From a bacterium (GTDB taxonomy: Bacteria; Chloroflexota; Dormibacteria; Aeolococcales; Bog-877), in assembly GCA_021801645.1 (NCBI GenBank), contig JAJYXT010000086.1:26379-90378 (forward strand): a DNA stretch of 64,000 nucleotides. Direction: 5' to 3'. The position numbers and the translations under genes were made by a program. This document shows positions 55,106 through 64,000 of this stretch, in pieces. The notes under the pieces are model-generated. The model searched no databases, was not told the origin of the DNA, and was given only the letters and a program-made list of their open reading frames with translations. The first letter of the stretch is position 1; every line of letters begins with the position of its first letter.

Positions 55106-57042
55106 CCCTGGAGGTGGCCCTGCCACCGAGCCCGGACGCTGCCCGGGGGGAGGCGGGGGCCGTCCTGGAGCGGGCGGTGGAGAGCCTCCTGCGGCGCCAG
55201 CATCCGGACGGCCACTGGATGGGGGAGCTGGAGAGCAATGCCTCCATCACCGCCGAGTACGTCCTCCTGTGCCGGTTCCTGGAGATCGTCGACCCAGCGA
55301 GGGAGGCCGCGGCGGTCCGCCACCTCCTAGGGGAGCAGGGCGCGGATGGCGGCTATCCGATCGCTCCCGGGCTGGAGGGAGACGTGAGCGTCACCACCGA
55401 GGTGATGGTTGCGCTGAGGGCTGCCGGCCTGCCGCCGGGCCACCCTCAGGTGAGTGCGGCCCGGGACTTCGTGGCGGCACACGGCGGAGTGGAGGCCACC
55501 CGGATGTTCACTCGACTCTGGCTGGCGCTGGGGGGGCTCTGGCCCTGGCGGGAGTTGCCCGCGGTTCCTCCGGAATGGGTGCTGCTCCCCGGCCGCTTCC
55601 CCGGCAGCATCTATGACCTGGCCTCCTGGGCCCGGGCCACCACCGTTCCCCTGAGCATCCTCCGTACCCAGGAGACCGTCTTCCCCCTCTCCGAGCCCAA
55701 GCCCGATGAGCTGCCCCGAGGTGCCCGGGGCCCGGCGGCAGGGACCTGGGGATGGCGGGTGGCGGAGCGGCTGGCGCGCCACTACGAGCGGCTGCCATGG
55801 ACACCCACCCGCAGGCTGGCCCTGGCCCGGGCGGAGAGGTGGGTCCTGGACCACCAGGAGGCGGACGGCTCCTGGGCGGGAATCCAGCCCCCCTGGGTGT
55901 ACGGGCTCATGGCCCTCCGGGCCCGGGGGCTGGGGCTGGACCACCCCGCCATGCGCTCCGGGCTGGCGGCACTGGAGAGCTTCGGTATCGAGGATGAGAA
56001 GGGATTCAGGTTGCAGGCGTGCATCTCGCCCGTCTGGGACACCGCCCTGGCGGTCTGGGCGCTGGCCGATGCCGGCCTTCCCGCCGATCACCCGGCCATC
56101 CGCCGGGGGGTGGAGTGGCTCATGGGGCGGGAGGTGCGGCGCCCGGGCGACTGGGCGGTGAGGCGCCCCGGAGTCCCCCCGGGCGGGTGGCCGTTCGAGC
56201 TGTTCAACGACCAGTACCCGGACACCGACGACACCGCCGTGGTTCTCTGCGCCCTGACGGCGGCCGGCCACCGGCGGCACGAGCCCGGCGAGGTGGGCGC
56301 GGCCATGGAGCGGGCACTCCGCTGGCTCCTAGCCATGCAGGGCGAGGACGGCGGTTTCGGGGCCTTTGACGTGGACAACCGGCGCAGCTGGGTGGAGCAC
56401 CTGCCCACCTCGGACTTCGGAGAGGTGCTGGACCCGCCCAGCCCCGACGTCACCGCCCACGTCGTCGAGGCCCTGGTGCGCTGCGGGGGTGATGATCTGG
56501 AGCCGGCGCGGCTTCGGGCGCTCGCGTGGCTTCGCCGCTCCGAGGAGGGCTCCGGCTCCTATTACGGCCGATGGGGGGTGAACTACGTGTACGGCGCGGC
56601 CGCCGTGGCGCCGGCGCTGGGGGTGAGCGGGGACCCGGTTGATAGCGAGCGCCTTGTGCGGCTGGGCCAGTGGGTGGTCGAGCATCAGCACGCCGACGGC
56701 TCCTTCGGGGAGTCGGTGCTCTCCTACCACGAGCCGGAGCACATCGGACGCGGAGAGGCCACCCCCTCGCAGACCGCCTGGGCACTCATGGCACTCCTGG
56801 CGGCGGCCCGGGTGTCCGGAGAGCTGGACAGAGAGGGCCGGCTCTGGGCTGCGGCCGCTGCCGCCGCTCGCAGCCTCGCTATGACGCAGCTCCCGGAGGG
56901 GGGATGGGAGGACCCCTTCTTCACTGGCACCGGATTCCCCCGCGCCTTCTACCTGCGCTACCGGCTGTACGCCACCGTGTTTCCGGTGATGGCTCTCGCC
57001 CGCTTCTCGACCCCGGGCAGGGAGCTGGGATCCAGCTGGTGA
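55102..57042 (+). CDS. shc: Squalene-hopene cyclase
   Basis: QW motifs, FELFNDQYPDTDDTAVVL (DxDD catalytic), PSQTAWALMAL; TTG 55102 or GTG 55114 start. Confidence 0.95.
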   Translation: MTLEVALPPSPDAARGEAGAVLERAVESLLRRQHPDGHWMGELESNASITAEYVLLCRFLEIVDPAREAAAVRHLLGEQGADGGYPIAPGLEGDVSVTTEVMVALRAAGLPPGHPQVSAARDFVAAHGGVEATRMFTRLWLALGGLWPWRELPAVPPEWVLLPGRFPGSIYDLASWARATTVPLSILRTQETVFPLSEPKPDELPRGARGPAAGTWGWRVAERLARHYERLPWTPTRRLALARAERWVLDHQEADGSWAGIQPPWVYGLMALRARGLGLDHPAMRSGLAALESFGIEDEKGFRLQACISPVWDTALAVWALADAGLPADHPAIRRGVEWLMGREVRRPGDWAVRRPGVPPGGWPFELFNDQYPDTDDTAVVLCALTAAGHRRHEPGEVGAAMERALRWLLAMQGEDGGFGAFDVDNRRSWVEHLPTSDFGEVLDPPSPDVTAHVVEALVRCGGDDLEPARLRALAWLRRSEEGSGSYYGRWGVNYVYGAAAVAPALGVSGDPVDSERLVRLGQWVVEHQHADGSFGESVLSYHEPEHIGRGEATPSQTAWALMALLAAARVSGELDREGRLWAAAAAAARSLAMTQLPEGGWEDPFFTGTGFPRAFYLRYRLYATVFPVMALARFSTPGRELGSSW

Positions 57043-57905
57043 GCCAGGCCACGCTGCCGGAGTACTCCCGGACCCGGCTGGCGGAGGCCCGAGGGCGTGA
57101 GAACTTCCCCATCGCAGCCTGGCTGCTTCGCCCCTCGCGGCGGGAGGCCAGGGCCGCCATCTACGGCTTCTGCCGGCTGGTGGACGACATCGGGGACGAG
57201 CGGCTGGGGGACCCCGTGGGCCAGCTCGACCGCTGCCGGGAGGAGCTCGAGTCCTGCTACACCGGCGAGCCCAAGCACCCGGTCTTCGTGAGGCTGCGCC
57301 CGGTGATCAAGCGCTTCAACCTGCGCCGGGATCCGTTCGTCCGGCTGATCGCGGCCAACCAGCAGGACCAGGAGGTGCTCACCTACTCGACCTGGGAGGA
57401 GCTCGATCGATACTGCGACCTCTCCGCCAACCCTGTGGGCGAGCTGGTGCTGGCCCTGGAGGGAATCTCCGATCCCGAGCGGATCGCCCTCTCCGACTCC
57501 ATCTGCACCGGGCTGCAGCTGGTCAACATGTGGCAGGACGTGGCCGCGGACCGGGAGCGGGGGCGGCGCTACCTGCCAGGGGAGGTGCTGGCCCAGCACG
57601 GGGTGGATGAGGCGGATTGGTGGCGGGGTTACCCAACGCCGGCCATGCGGGCGGCCATGGCCCACGCTGTGGGCCGGGCGAGGAGTCTTCTGCGCCAGGG
57701 GTGGCCGCTGGCGGGCAAGACGCCGGGGCTGATGCGCCTGGAGATGGCCACCTTCATCCTCAGCGGGCTGGAGGCCTCGGACGGGGTGCTGGCGGATGGG
57801 GACCTGGTGTTCCAACGTAAGGCCCGGTTGCCGCGGGGCTCGCGCCGCCGGGCCTTCCTCGGATCCCTCGCCGCGCTGCGGGCCGGACGACCCCGAACCG
57901 AGTGA
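57039..57905 (+). CDS. hpnC: HpnC-type squalene/hydroxysqualene synthase-like
   Basis: ENFPIAAWLLRPSRREARAAIYGFCRLVDDIGDE...LCTGLQLVNMWQDVAADRERGRRYLP-like. Confidence 0.92.
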   Translation: MSQATLPEYSRTRLAEARGRENFPIAAWLLRPSRREARAAIYGFCRLVDDIGDERLGDPVGQLDRCREELESCYTGEPKHPVFVRLRPVIKRFNLRRDPFVRLIAANQQDQEVLTYSTWEELDRYCDLSANPVGELVLALEGISDPERIALSDSICTGLQLVNMWQDVAADRERGRRYLPGEVLAQHGVDEADWWRGYPTPAMRAAMAHAVGRARSLLRQGWPLAGKTPGLMRLEMATFILSGLEASDGVLADGDLVFQRKARLPRGSRRRAFLGSLAALRAGRPRTE

Positions 57906-58780
57906 GCGTCAGCTCGGGCGAGCTGGAGCTGGGGTACCGCCGCTGCGCCCGTGAGGTGAGGGCGGCAGCGGGCAACTTCTACTACGCCTTCCGGCTCCTG
58001 CCCGCCGAGAAGCGCCAGGGGCTCCATGCCCTCTATCGCTTCTGCCGGGGCGCGGACGACATCGCCGATGCCCCCGAGGACGCCGGAAGGCGGCTCCGGC
58101 GACTCGAGTCCTATCGCAGCATCCTGGACCGCAGCCTGGCAGGGGACCCGCCGGACGCGGGATGGCTCATCCTGATGGACACGGCCCAGCGGTTCTCGCT
58201 CTCGCCCCGACACCTCCATCAGGTGATCGACGGCTGCGCCGCTGACTGCCGGCCCATGAGGATCCGTTCCGAGCAGGAGCTGGCCGACTACTGCTATGGG
58301 GTCGCCGGGGTGGTCGGGTTGCTCAGCGCCCGTATCTTTCGCTACCAGGATCCCCAGGTGGAGGGGCTGGCCGTGGCGCTGGGAGAGGCGATGCAGCGCA
58401 CCAACATCCTCCGCGACCTCGGTGAGGACCTGGCCGCCGGACGCCGCTACCTGCCCGACGAGGTGATGGACCGCTTTCAGCTCTCCGAGGAGGATCTCCT
58501 GGTGGGGGGAAGGGGGCCCAACGCCCACCGATACCACGAGCTCATGGCCCATGAGGTGGAACTGGCCCGAGATCGCTTCCGGACCGGCCTCCAGCTGGTG
58601 CCGCTGGTGGAGCGGGACGCCCGCGGCTGCCCGGCGGCGCTGGCCGCCCTGTACCAGGCTCTGCTGGACCGGATCGAGCGAGGTGGATACGACGTGCAGG
58701 GCCAGCGGGTCCGGCTCAGCTCCGGCCACAAGGTCGGGCTGGCGCTCCTCGCCTGGGCAACCGCCACCCTTAGGCCCTGA
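57902..58780 (+). CDS. hpnD: HpnD-type presqualene diphosphate synthase
   Basis: AAAGNFYYAFRLLPAEKRQGLHALYRFCRGADDIADAP; GEAMQRTNILRDLGEDLAAGRRYLP; GTGA overlap. Confidence 0.93.
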   Translation: MSVSSGELELGYRRCAREVRAAAGNFYYAFRLLPAEKRQGLHALYRFCRGADDIADAPEDAGRRLRRLESYRSILDRSLAGDPPDAGWLILMDTAQRFSLSPRHLHQVIDGCAADCRPMRIRSEQELADYCYGVAGVVGLLSARIFRYQDPQVEGLAVALGEAMQRTNILRDLGEDLAAGRRYLPDEVMDRFQLSEEDLLVGGRGPNAHRYHELMAHEVELARDRFRTGLQLVPLVERDARGCPAALAALYQALLDRIERGGYDVQGQRVRLSSGHKVGLALLAWATATLRP

Positions 58781-58787
58781 GTCACCG

Positions 58788-60104
58788 ATGCGGGCGGTGG
58801 TGGTGGGAGGTGGCCTGGCCGGGATAACTGCGGCGCTGGATCTGGCGGCCGCCGGAGTCCAGGTGGCCCTCCTGGAACGCTCCGGCCAGCTCGGTGGGCT
58901 CTGCCGCTCGGTGGCGGACCCGGTGGCCGGCCGGGTGGACACCGGGCAGCACGTGTATCTCGGATGCTGCACCGAGCTGGAGGCGCTGCTGGGCCGCCTC
59001 GGAGTGGAGCCGGCGCTCCGCCAGGACCGCCTGGAACTCACGGTCGTGGACCCCGGGCACCCCCGCCCACGCCGGCTCTCCGCCGCGCCGCTGCCCGCCC
59101 CGTTCCACCTCCTGCCGGTGCTCGGAGCCTGGCCCAGGCTGCCCAGGGGCTCGCTGCTCCATGTCGCCCGGGTGGCCACCGCGCTGAGGCAGGGGTCAAG
59201 CGGCCTCGACGACCTGCCCGCGCTGGGCTGGCTGAGAGCCATGGGGCAGCCGGAACAGCTCATCTCCCAGCTCTGGGAGCCCTTCCTGGTGGCCGCCTGC
59301 AACGCCCCGCTGGACCGCTGCAGCGCCGAACTGGCCGCCTTCGTGGTCCGGGAGGGGCTTCTCAGCTCATCCGGCGCCGGGGCTCTTCGCGTCCCAGGGA
59401 CCAACCTCACCCAGTGGCTGGACCCTCCGGCGCGCAGTGCCCTGCAGGCGGCCGGGGTGGAGCTCCGCCTCGACTCCCGCGTCCACTCGGTCAGCGGCGG
59501 ACCGGACTCACAGCTCCGTGTGACCCACGGCTCCGGCGATGAGGAGGCCTTCGATGCGGTGGTCCTGGCGGTGCCCGCCAGGTCGGCCCACCGCCTGCTC
59601 CTGGCCGGGGGACGGTCCACCCCGGCGCTGGAGGCGGCCGCCGGCATCCCCGATTCCCCGATCGTGAACGTGCATCTCTTCACCGACCGCCCCTTCCTGC
59701 CCGGCGCCGTGACCCTCATCCCCACGAGCCAGCTCCAGTGGGCCTTCGACCGCTCCCGGCTGGACGACCGGCTGCTGGACGGGAGCTGGCACGCGGCCAT
59801 ATCGATCTCCGCGGCCGAAGCAGAGGTGGGGATTCCCGAGAGCCGCCTCTCCGCCGACATCTGGCAGCTGTGTCAGGCGACGTTCCCACCCGCGGCCCGG
59901 GCCCGGCTGGTGCACAGCCGCGTGACGCGGGAGGCCCACGCCACCTTCTGGCCCGAACCCGGCACGGCGGCCCGGCGGCCCGGCCCCGGAGATGCCATCC
60001 CCGGCGTGGCCCTGGCTGGGAGCTGGACCAGTACCGGGTGGCCGGCGACCATGGAGAGTGCGGTGCGCAGTGGGAGTGCCGCGGCCCGGCATCTTCTCGC
60101 CTGA
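58788..60104 (+). CDS. hpnE: HpnE hydroxysqualene/squalene-associated FAD-dependent desaturase
   Basis: VVVGGGLAGITAALDLAAAGVQVALLERSGQLGGLCRS; VDTGQHVYLGCCTEL. Confidence 0.93.
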   Translation: MRAVVVGGGLAGITAALDLAAAGVQVALLERSGQLGGLCRSVADPVAGRVDTGQHVYLGCCTELEALLGRLGVEPALRQDRLELTVVDPGHPRPRRLSAAPLPAPFHLLPVLGAWPRLPRGSLLHVARVATALRQGSSGLDDLPALGWLRAMGQPEQLISQLWEPFLVAACNAPLDRCSAELAAFVVREGLLSSSGAGALRVPGTNLTQWLDPPARSALQAAGVELRLDSRVHSVSGGPDSQLRVTHGSGDEEAFDAVVLAVPARSAHRLLLAGGRSTPALEAAAGIPDSPIVNVHLFTDRPFLPGAVTLIPTSQLQWAFDRSRLDDRLLDGSWHAAISISAAEAEVGIPESRLSADIWQLCQATFPPAARARLVHSRVTREAHATFWPEPGTAARRPGPGDAIPGVALAGSWTSTGWPATMESAVRSGSAAARHLLA

Positions 60105-60203
60105 CCGCCTACCCGGCTCACCGGTAGTGGACTTGGCCACCCGTGGTACAGGTTCCGCCAGGGCCGGAACTCGGTGGCGCGGTGTCGCCCAGGCGCCGGG
60201 CGG

Positions 60204-61697
60204 TCAGCGGCGCGGACCGGCCACCGGCTGGGCGGCGCCGACCAGGTCGTCGGCCGTCCCGACCAAGCGGGGGACCACCTGGGCCACCGCGCGTCCCAGC
60301 TGGACCAGTGCCCGGCGCTGACTGCCGCCAAGACGGATCAGAGCCGGCAGTGATCCCGGCCGGCTGGCCACGAGCGACACCACGCGCAGCGGAGAGGCAC
60401 CACGGCTGCCCTCGGCCACCAGGGCGGCGAGCGGTCCCAGGGGTTCCGCGGGCCGGTCCAGAACGACGCGGAGGCCCCCCACGGCCAGCCCGCGCCTCAA
60501 GACCCAGCCGGCCGTCTCCATCTCAACGACGTCGGCGCCGAGGGTGCGCAGCCGCCGGCGCTCGTTTGGGTCGTCCGCCACCTTATCCACCGAGGCCAGG
60601 GTCGCCGGACGGGCGGCGGGGAGGTCGCCCAGCTGCGCGGTGATGCCGGGATCGAGTCCGTTAGCCTCACGACCACCGGCCACCAATCGGCGCGCCACGG
60701 CGACCGTCCCGGTCTCCCACGAGTCGTCCAGAGCGCCCGCCACCCCCGCCACCAGGACCCGGGCATCCGGTGGGGCCATGGCGGAGGCCGCCCGAGCCCT
60801 GGCCTGGCCGGTCCCGGTAGCCCACACCTCCACGTCGCCGCCCCGGCGCCTCCAGCGCACCAGGCCGTGGGTCGCATCGCGCTCCCACGCTCCGCCCAGC
60901 GCACGCCGACAGGTGGCCGCCTCGGAGTCCAGTGCACAGGCGACTAGGAGATCAGGAGCCCGCGGCGCCGGCCAAGCGCCGCCGCGGGCCACAAGGCCGG
61001 TGATAACGAGGACGAGCGCCGCCGCCAGCGCGCTCGGGCCCACCCCGAGCAGCACCGCCAGCACCGTGCTCTGCAGCATCACCCCCAGCAGCAGGAGGCC
61101 GCTCAAGGTGAGCGGGAGCCGCGGCGACCCCGGGTAGTCCCCGAGGCACAGGCGGATCCAGAGGGCGACGGCCAGTCCGACGGCCAGCCAGCCTACGTAG
61201 TTGAGGAGGCTGACCCCGTACCAGACCCCGCTCCCCCTTGGGTAGCTGTAGATCGAGCCCAGCCACCAGCGGCCGCCGCGGAGGGCCACCGGGTCCACCA
61301 CCAGGTCGATGGCGACCATGGCGAGGCCCGTGAGCCCTACCCGGACCGCCCCTCGGGAGCCCACCCACCCGAGGACGGTGAAGGCGGCGACCGCCAGCCA
61401 GGTGAAGCTCAGGCTGTCGAAGAGCGGGACCCCCAGGACCCGCAGGTCGAAGCGGAGCCCTGACGGCCGATAGTGGTAGACCCCAAAGGGAATCCCCGGC
61501 CCGGTGGTGGAGCCCCACTCCGCCAGCCAGGCGATCAGGTACCCCCCCGCCAGAAGTGGCAGCGCCCGGCGCCAGCCGAAGGTGCGGATCAGGACCGCCG
61601 CGGTCAGCAGCCAGGGCAGGATGGCGTACCACCGGCCGGCCAGGGCCGGGATCCAGGCGGGCAGCTCAGCCGTCTCCGCGGGAAGCCTGCTCGGCAA
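60204..61697 (-). CDS. Fusion: N-terminal CruF/DUF422-like carotenoid-biosynthesis membrane domain + C-terminal HpnG-like nucleoside phosphorylase
   Basis: N-term LAEWGSTTGPGIPFGVYHYRPSGL...DLVVDPVALRGGRWWLGSIYSYP..VWYGVSLLNYVGW; C-term LLVACALDSEAATCRRAL..VLVAGVAGALDDSWETGTVAVA..ADVVEMETAG. Confidence 0.85.
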   Translation of the reverse strand: MPSRLPAETAELPAWIPALAGRWYAILPWLLTAAVLIRTFGWRRALPLLAGGYLIAWLAEWGSTTGPGIPFGVYHYRPSGLRFDLRVLGVPLFDSLSFTWLAVAAFTVLGWVGSRGAVRVGLTGLAMVAIDLVVDPVALRGGRWWLGSIYSYPRGSGVWYGVSLLNYVGWLAVGLAVALWIRLCLGDYPGSPRLPLTLSGLLLLGVMLQSTVLAVLLGVGPSALAAALVLVITGLVARGGAWPAPRAPDLLVACALDSEAATCRRALGGAWERDATHGLVRWRRRGGDVEVWATGTGQARARAASAMAPPDARVLVAGVAGALDDSWETGTVAVARRLVAGGREANGLDPGITAQLGDLPAARPATLASVDKVADDPNERRRLRTLGADVVEMETAGWVLRRGLAVGGLRVVLDRPAEPLGPLAALVAEGSRGASPLRVVSLVASRPGSLPALIRLGGSQRRALVQLGRAVAQVVPRLVGTADDLVGAAQPVAGPRR

Positions 61698-62667
61698 CCG
61701 CCTGTTGGAGCGCCTCGTTCAGGTCGCCGGGAGTCCAGCCCAGCTCCGACCGCGCCCGCTCCGACGTCACGTACATCGGCCTGGCCGCCATCCGCACGGC
61801 CGTCATGGGGATCCCGGGCGCCCGCCGCCGGACCGCCGCCGACCCCTCGCTGACCGCGGCCGCGGCGAAGCCCACCCAGATCGGGATCCGGAACCGGGGT
61901 GCGGGGCGCCCGGCCAGCCGGGCCAGCTCGGTCAGGAGCCGGCTCATGGTCCAATTCTGGTCACCCAGGATGTAGCTCCGCCCGGGCCTGCCCCGCTCCA
62001 GCGCGAGAACGTGTCCTGTTCCCACCGCCCGGACGTCGACCAGGTTGAGGCCGGTGTCGGTGGCAGCCGGAATCCTGCCCGAGAGGAAGTCCCGGATGAT
62101 GGCCCCGGTGGGGGTCGGACGGCTGTCGCCCGCCCCCACCGGGGTGCTCGGCTGGACCACCACCACCTGCATCGATCCCGAGAACTCCTCCGCCAGCCTC
62201 TGGGCCGCCCACTTGCTGCGCTTGTAGGCGCCGGGCAGCTCCGACGCGTCTCGAGCCAGATCCAGCTCGGAACGAACCTCACCGGCGCGACTGAAGTGCA
62301 GGGTGCCAACGGTGCTGCAGTGGACGAACCGCGACACTCCGGCCCGGGAGGCTGCCTGGAGCAGGGCCGCTGTCCCCCCGACGTTGACCTCCAGCATCCG
62401 GCGGAGGTCACCAGGGCCGAGGGCCAGGCGGTAGTCCGCCGCACAGTGCACCACCCCCCAGCATCCGTCCAGTGCCGGGGTCAGGGTCGCCGGGGCAGTG
62501 AGGTCACCCTGGGCCACCTCCATCCCCACCAGTTGAGGCGGGACCCGGTCAGGCGACCGCATCAGGAGCCGCGGCCGGTAGCCGGACATCCCCAGCGCGG
62601 CCGCCACCCAGCGCCCGACGAAGCCCGAGGCTCCGGTGACCAGGACCGTCCTCCCCCCGGCGCTCAC
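61666..62667 (-). CDS. hpnA: Hopanoid-associated sugar epimerase HpnA
   Basis: VTGASGFVGR; VVVVQPSTPVGAGDSRPTPTGAIIRDFLSGRIPAATDTGLNLVDVRAVGTGHVLALERGRPGRSYILGDQN. Confidence 0.93.
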   Translation of the reverse strand: MSAGGRTVLVTGASGFVGRWVAAALGMSGYRPRLLMRSPDRVPPQLVGMEVAQGDLTAPATLTPALDGCWGVVHCAADYRLALGPGDLRRMLEVNVGGTAALLQAASRAGVSRFVHCSTVGTLHFSRAGEVRSELDLARDASELPGAYKRSKWAAQRLAEEFSGSMQVVVVQPSTPVGAGDSRPTPTGAIIRDFLSGRIPAATDTGLNLVDVRAVGTGHVLALERGRPGRSYILGDQNWTMSRLLTELARLAGRPAPRFRIPIWVGFAAAAVSEGSAAVRRRAPGIPMTAVRMAARPMYVTSERARSELGWTPGDLNEALQQAVAEQASRGDG

Positions 62668-63377
62668 CGTGCGCCCTGAGGCAACGGCTGCAGCAGGTAG
62701 CCGCCACCTCGGCTGGAGCGCAGCAGGTTCGGGTGTTGGGGATCGGCCTCAAGCTTGCGGCGGAGCCGGTGGACACACATGGTGACCGCGGCCGGGGTCG
62801 CTCGCGGGTCACCGCTCCACGCCCCCTCGATGATCTGCTGACGGGACAGCACGGTCCCGGCGTTGAGCGCCAGGTATTCCAGGAGGTCGGCTTCACGGGG
62901 GCTGAGCAGGTGCCGCCGTCCCTCGATCCGGGCACTGCGCCGGGCGGGTTCGACTATGAGTGGGCCCACCTCAACAACCCGGCCGGCGGACCGCCTCTCC
63001 ACCTGCCGGCGGCGGAGAACCGCCCGGAGGGTGGCGGTGAGCAGCGCGGGCGGGTAGGGCTTGGGCAGCACGTAGTCGGCGCCCGCCTCCATCAGCGAGG
63101 GAGCCTGGAGAGTCTCCCCCAACACCACCAGTGGGGAGGTGGACATCGCCCTGACCGCCTCGACCCCGCGCAGCCCCTGGAGGAGGCCGAGGTCGGCCAG
63201 GATGGCGGCGGGCGCCTCCTCGCGAAGGGCCAGCTCCAGCACTTCCAGCGAGGCGGCCACGCGCGAGGTGAGGCCGGGGACCTGGCCCACCAGGTGGGCA
63301 GCCACGGCCGCGTACTCCGGCTCGGCCTCCAGGATCAGGACGACCATTGGGGTTATTGTGGGTCTCCGAGAGCGCAC
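62664..63377 (-). CDS. OmpR-type response regulator
   Basis: Receiver with ILADLGL Asp and LPKPY Lys, winged-helix LLSPREADLLEYLALNAGTVLSRQQIIEGAWSG...VHRLRRKLE...RGGGYLL. Confidence 0.9.
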   Translation of the reverse strand: MRSRRPTITPMVVLILEAEPEYAAVAAHLVGQVPGLTSRVAASLEVLELALREEAPAAILADLGLLQGLRGVEAVRAMSTSPLVVLGETLQAPSLMEAGADYVLPKPYPPALLTATLRAVLRRRQVERRSAGRVVEVGPLIVEPARRSARIEGRRHLLSPREADLLEYLALNAGTVLSRQQIIEGAWSGDPRATPAAVTMCVHRLRRKLEADPQHPNLLRSSRGGGYLLQPLPQGAR

Positions 63378-63400
63378 GGACCGGGTTCAGGAGGTGGCCC

Positions 63401-64000
63401 ATGAAGAACTTGGATCCTGACGGCTGGGTGAGAGCCATGGGGTTCCTCGATCCCCTGGCCGACATGGGCCAGCGTCTGGTCGGAGCTGGGATCAGGCGCG
63501 GCGGTACCCCGGCGGCCACGGCGAAGAACCTTCTCAACGGCCCCTGGCTCCGGCACCCGCTGCATCCCGCCCTCACCGACATACCAATCGGCACCTGGAC
63601 CGGAGCGGCCCTGCTCGACCTCGCCGGGGAGGAGCGGGCGGCCGACCTGCTCATGGCCGCCGGCTGCGCCGCGGGCGTGGCTGCGGCGGCCTCGGGGATC
63701 GCGGACTGGCAGGACAGCTACGGCCACGAGCGCCGGACGGGGGCGCTCCACGGCATCCTCAACCTCTCCGCGCTGGTCATCCTCACCGGGGCGGTGGCGC
63801 TGCGCGCCGCCGGGAGACGTGACGCTGGCCGTCCGCTCGGCCGACTGGGGCTGGGGCTGGCCCTGGGAGCGGCCTATTTCGGGGGGGAGCTGGTCTTCCG
63901 CCAGGGGACGCAGGTCAACCGCAACGCCTTCACGGAAGGCCCCTCGGACTGGACTCCCGCGGTCCTCGAGTCGGAGGTCCAGGAGGGCGTCATGACCACC
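63401..64000 (+). CDS. DUF2231 membrane protein (truncated by window end)
   Basis: LRHPLHPALTDIPIGTWTGAALLDLAG; SD GGAGG; open at window end. Confidence 0.85.
   Translation, partial: MKNLDPDGWVRAMGFLDPLADMGQRLVGAGIRRGGTPAATAKNLLNGPWLRHPLHPALTDIPIGTWTGAALLDLAGEERAADLLMAAGCAAGVAAAASGIADWQDSYGHERRTGALHGILNLSALVILTGAVALRAAGRRDAGRPLGRLGLGLALGAAYFGGELVFRQGTQVNRNAFTEGPSDWTPAVLESEVQEGVMTT

Overview
High-GC bacterial chromosomal window, gene-dense. Gene content and order suggest a Dormibacterota/Chloroflexota-like soil bacterium, but that is a low-confidence inference. A transposase fragment sits at the left edge. It is followed by a housekeeping block on the minus strand: ssrA (tmRNA), smpB, fmt, priA, coaBC, gmk, rluD-like, lspA, dksA/traR-like and ileS. 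Next is an arsenic-type cluster on the plus strand: arsR, TDT permease, CMD-like protein, arsR, arsD, arsA and a 4Fe-4S/FNR reductase. Then comes a division/cell-wall cluster on the minus strand (mraZ to ftsZ) with an Mpl-like ligase at the murC position and no murD/E/F/B. After it are rnpB and a pstB-pstS-pstC-pstA operon preceded by a four-copy 11-bp-phased direct repeat that looks like a PHO box. A mixed block follows: RNase H, zinc-ribbon protein, trmK, trpD, esterase, pseudokinase and NUDIX. A GntR-linked molybdopterin oxidoreductase with a fused FeS-NrfD subunit and lon come next. The right end holds an isoprenoid/hopanoid locus (ispH, prenyl synthase, shc, hpnC, hpnD, hpnE) facing a response regulator-hpnA-(CruF-like::HpnG fusion) operon. 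Best candidates for something undescribed: (1) the CruF-like/HpnG fusion with its own response regulator in the hopanoid locus; (2) the ArsD/ArsA cluster lacking ArsB/Acr3 but carrying a TDT channel with an N-terminal CxxC and a ferredoxin-FNR; (3) the Mpl-like ligase in the dcw cluster. All calls were made by eye from the sequence and ORF track; no database search was run.
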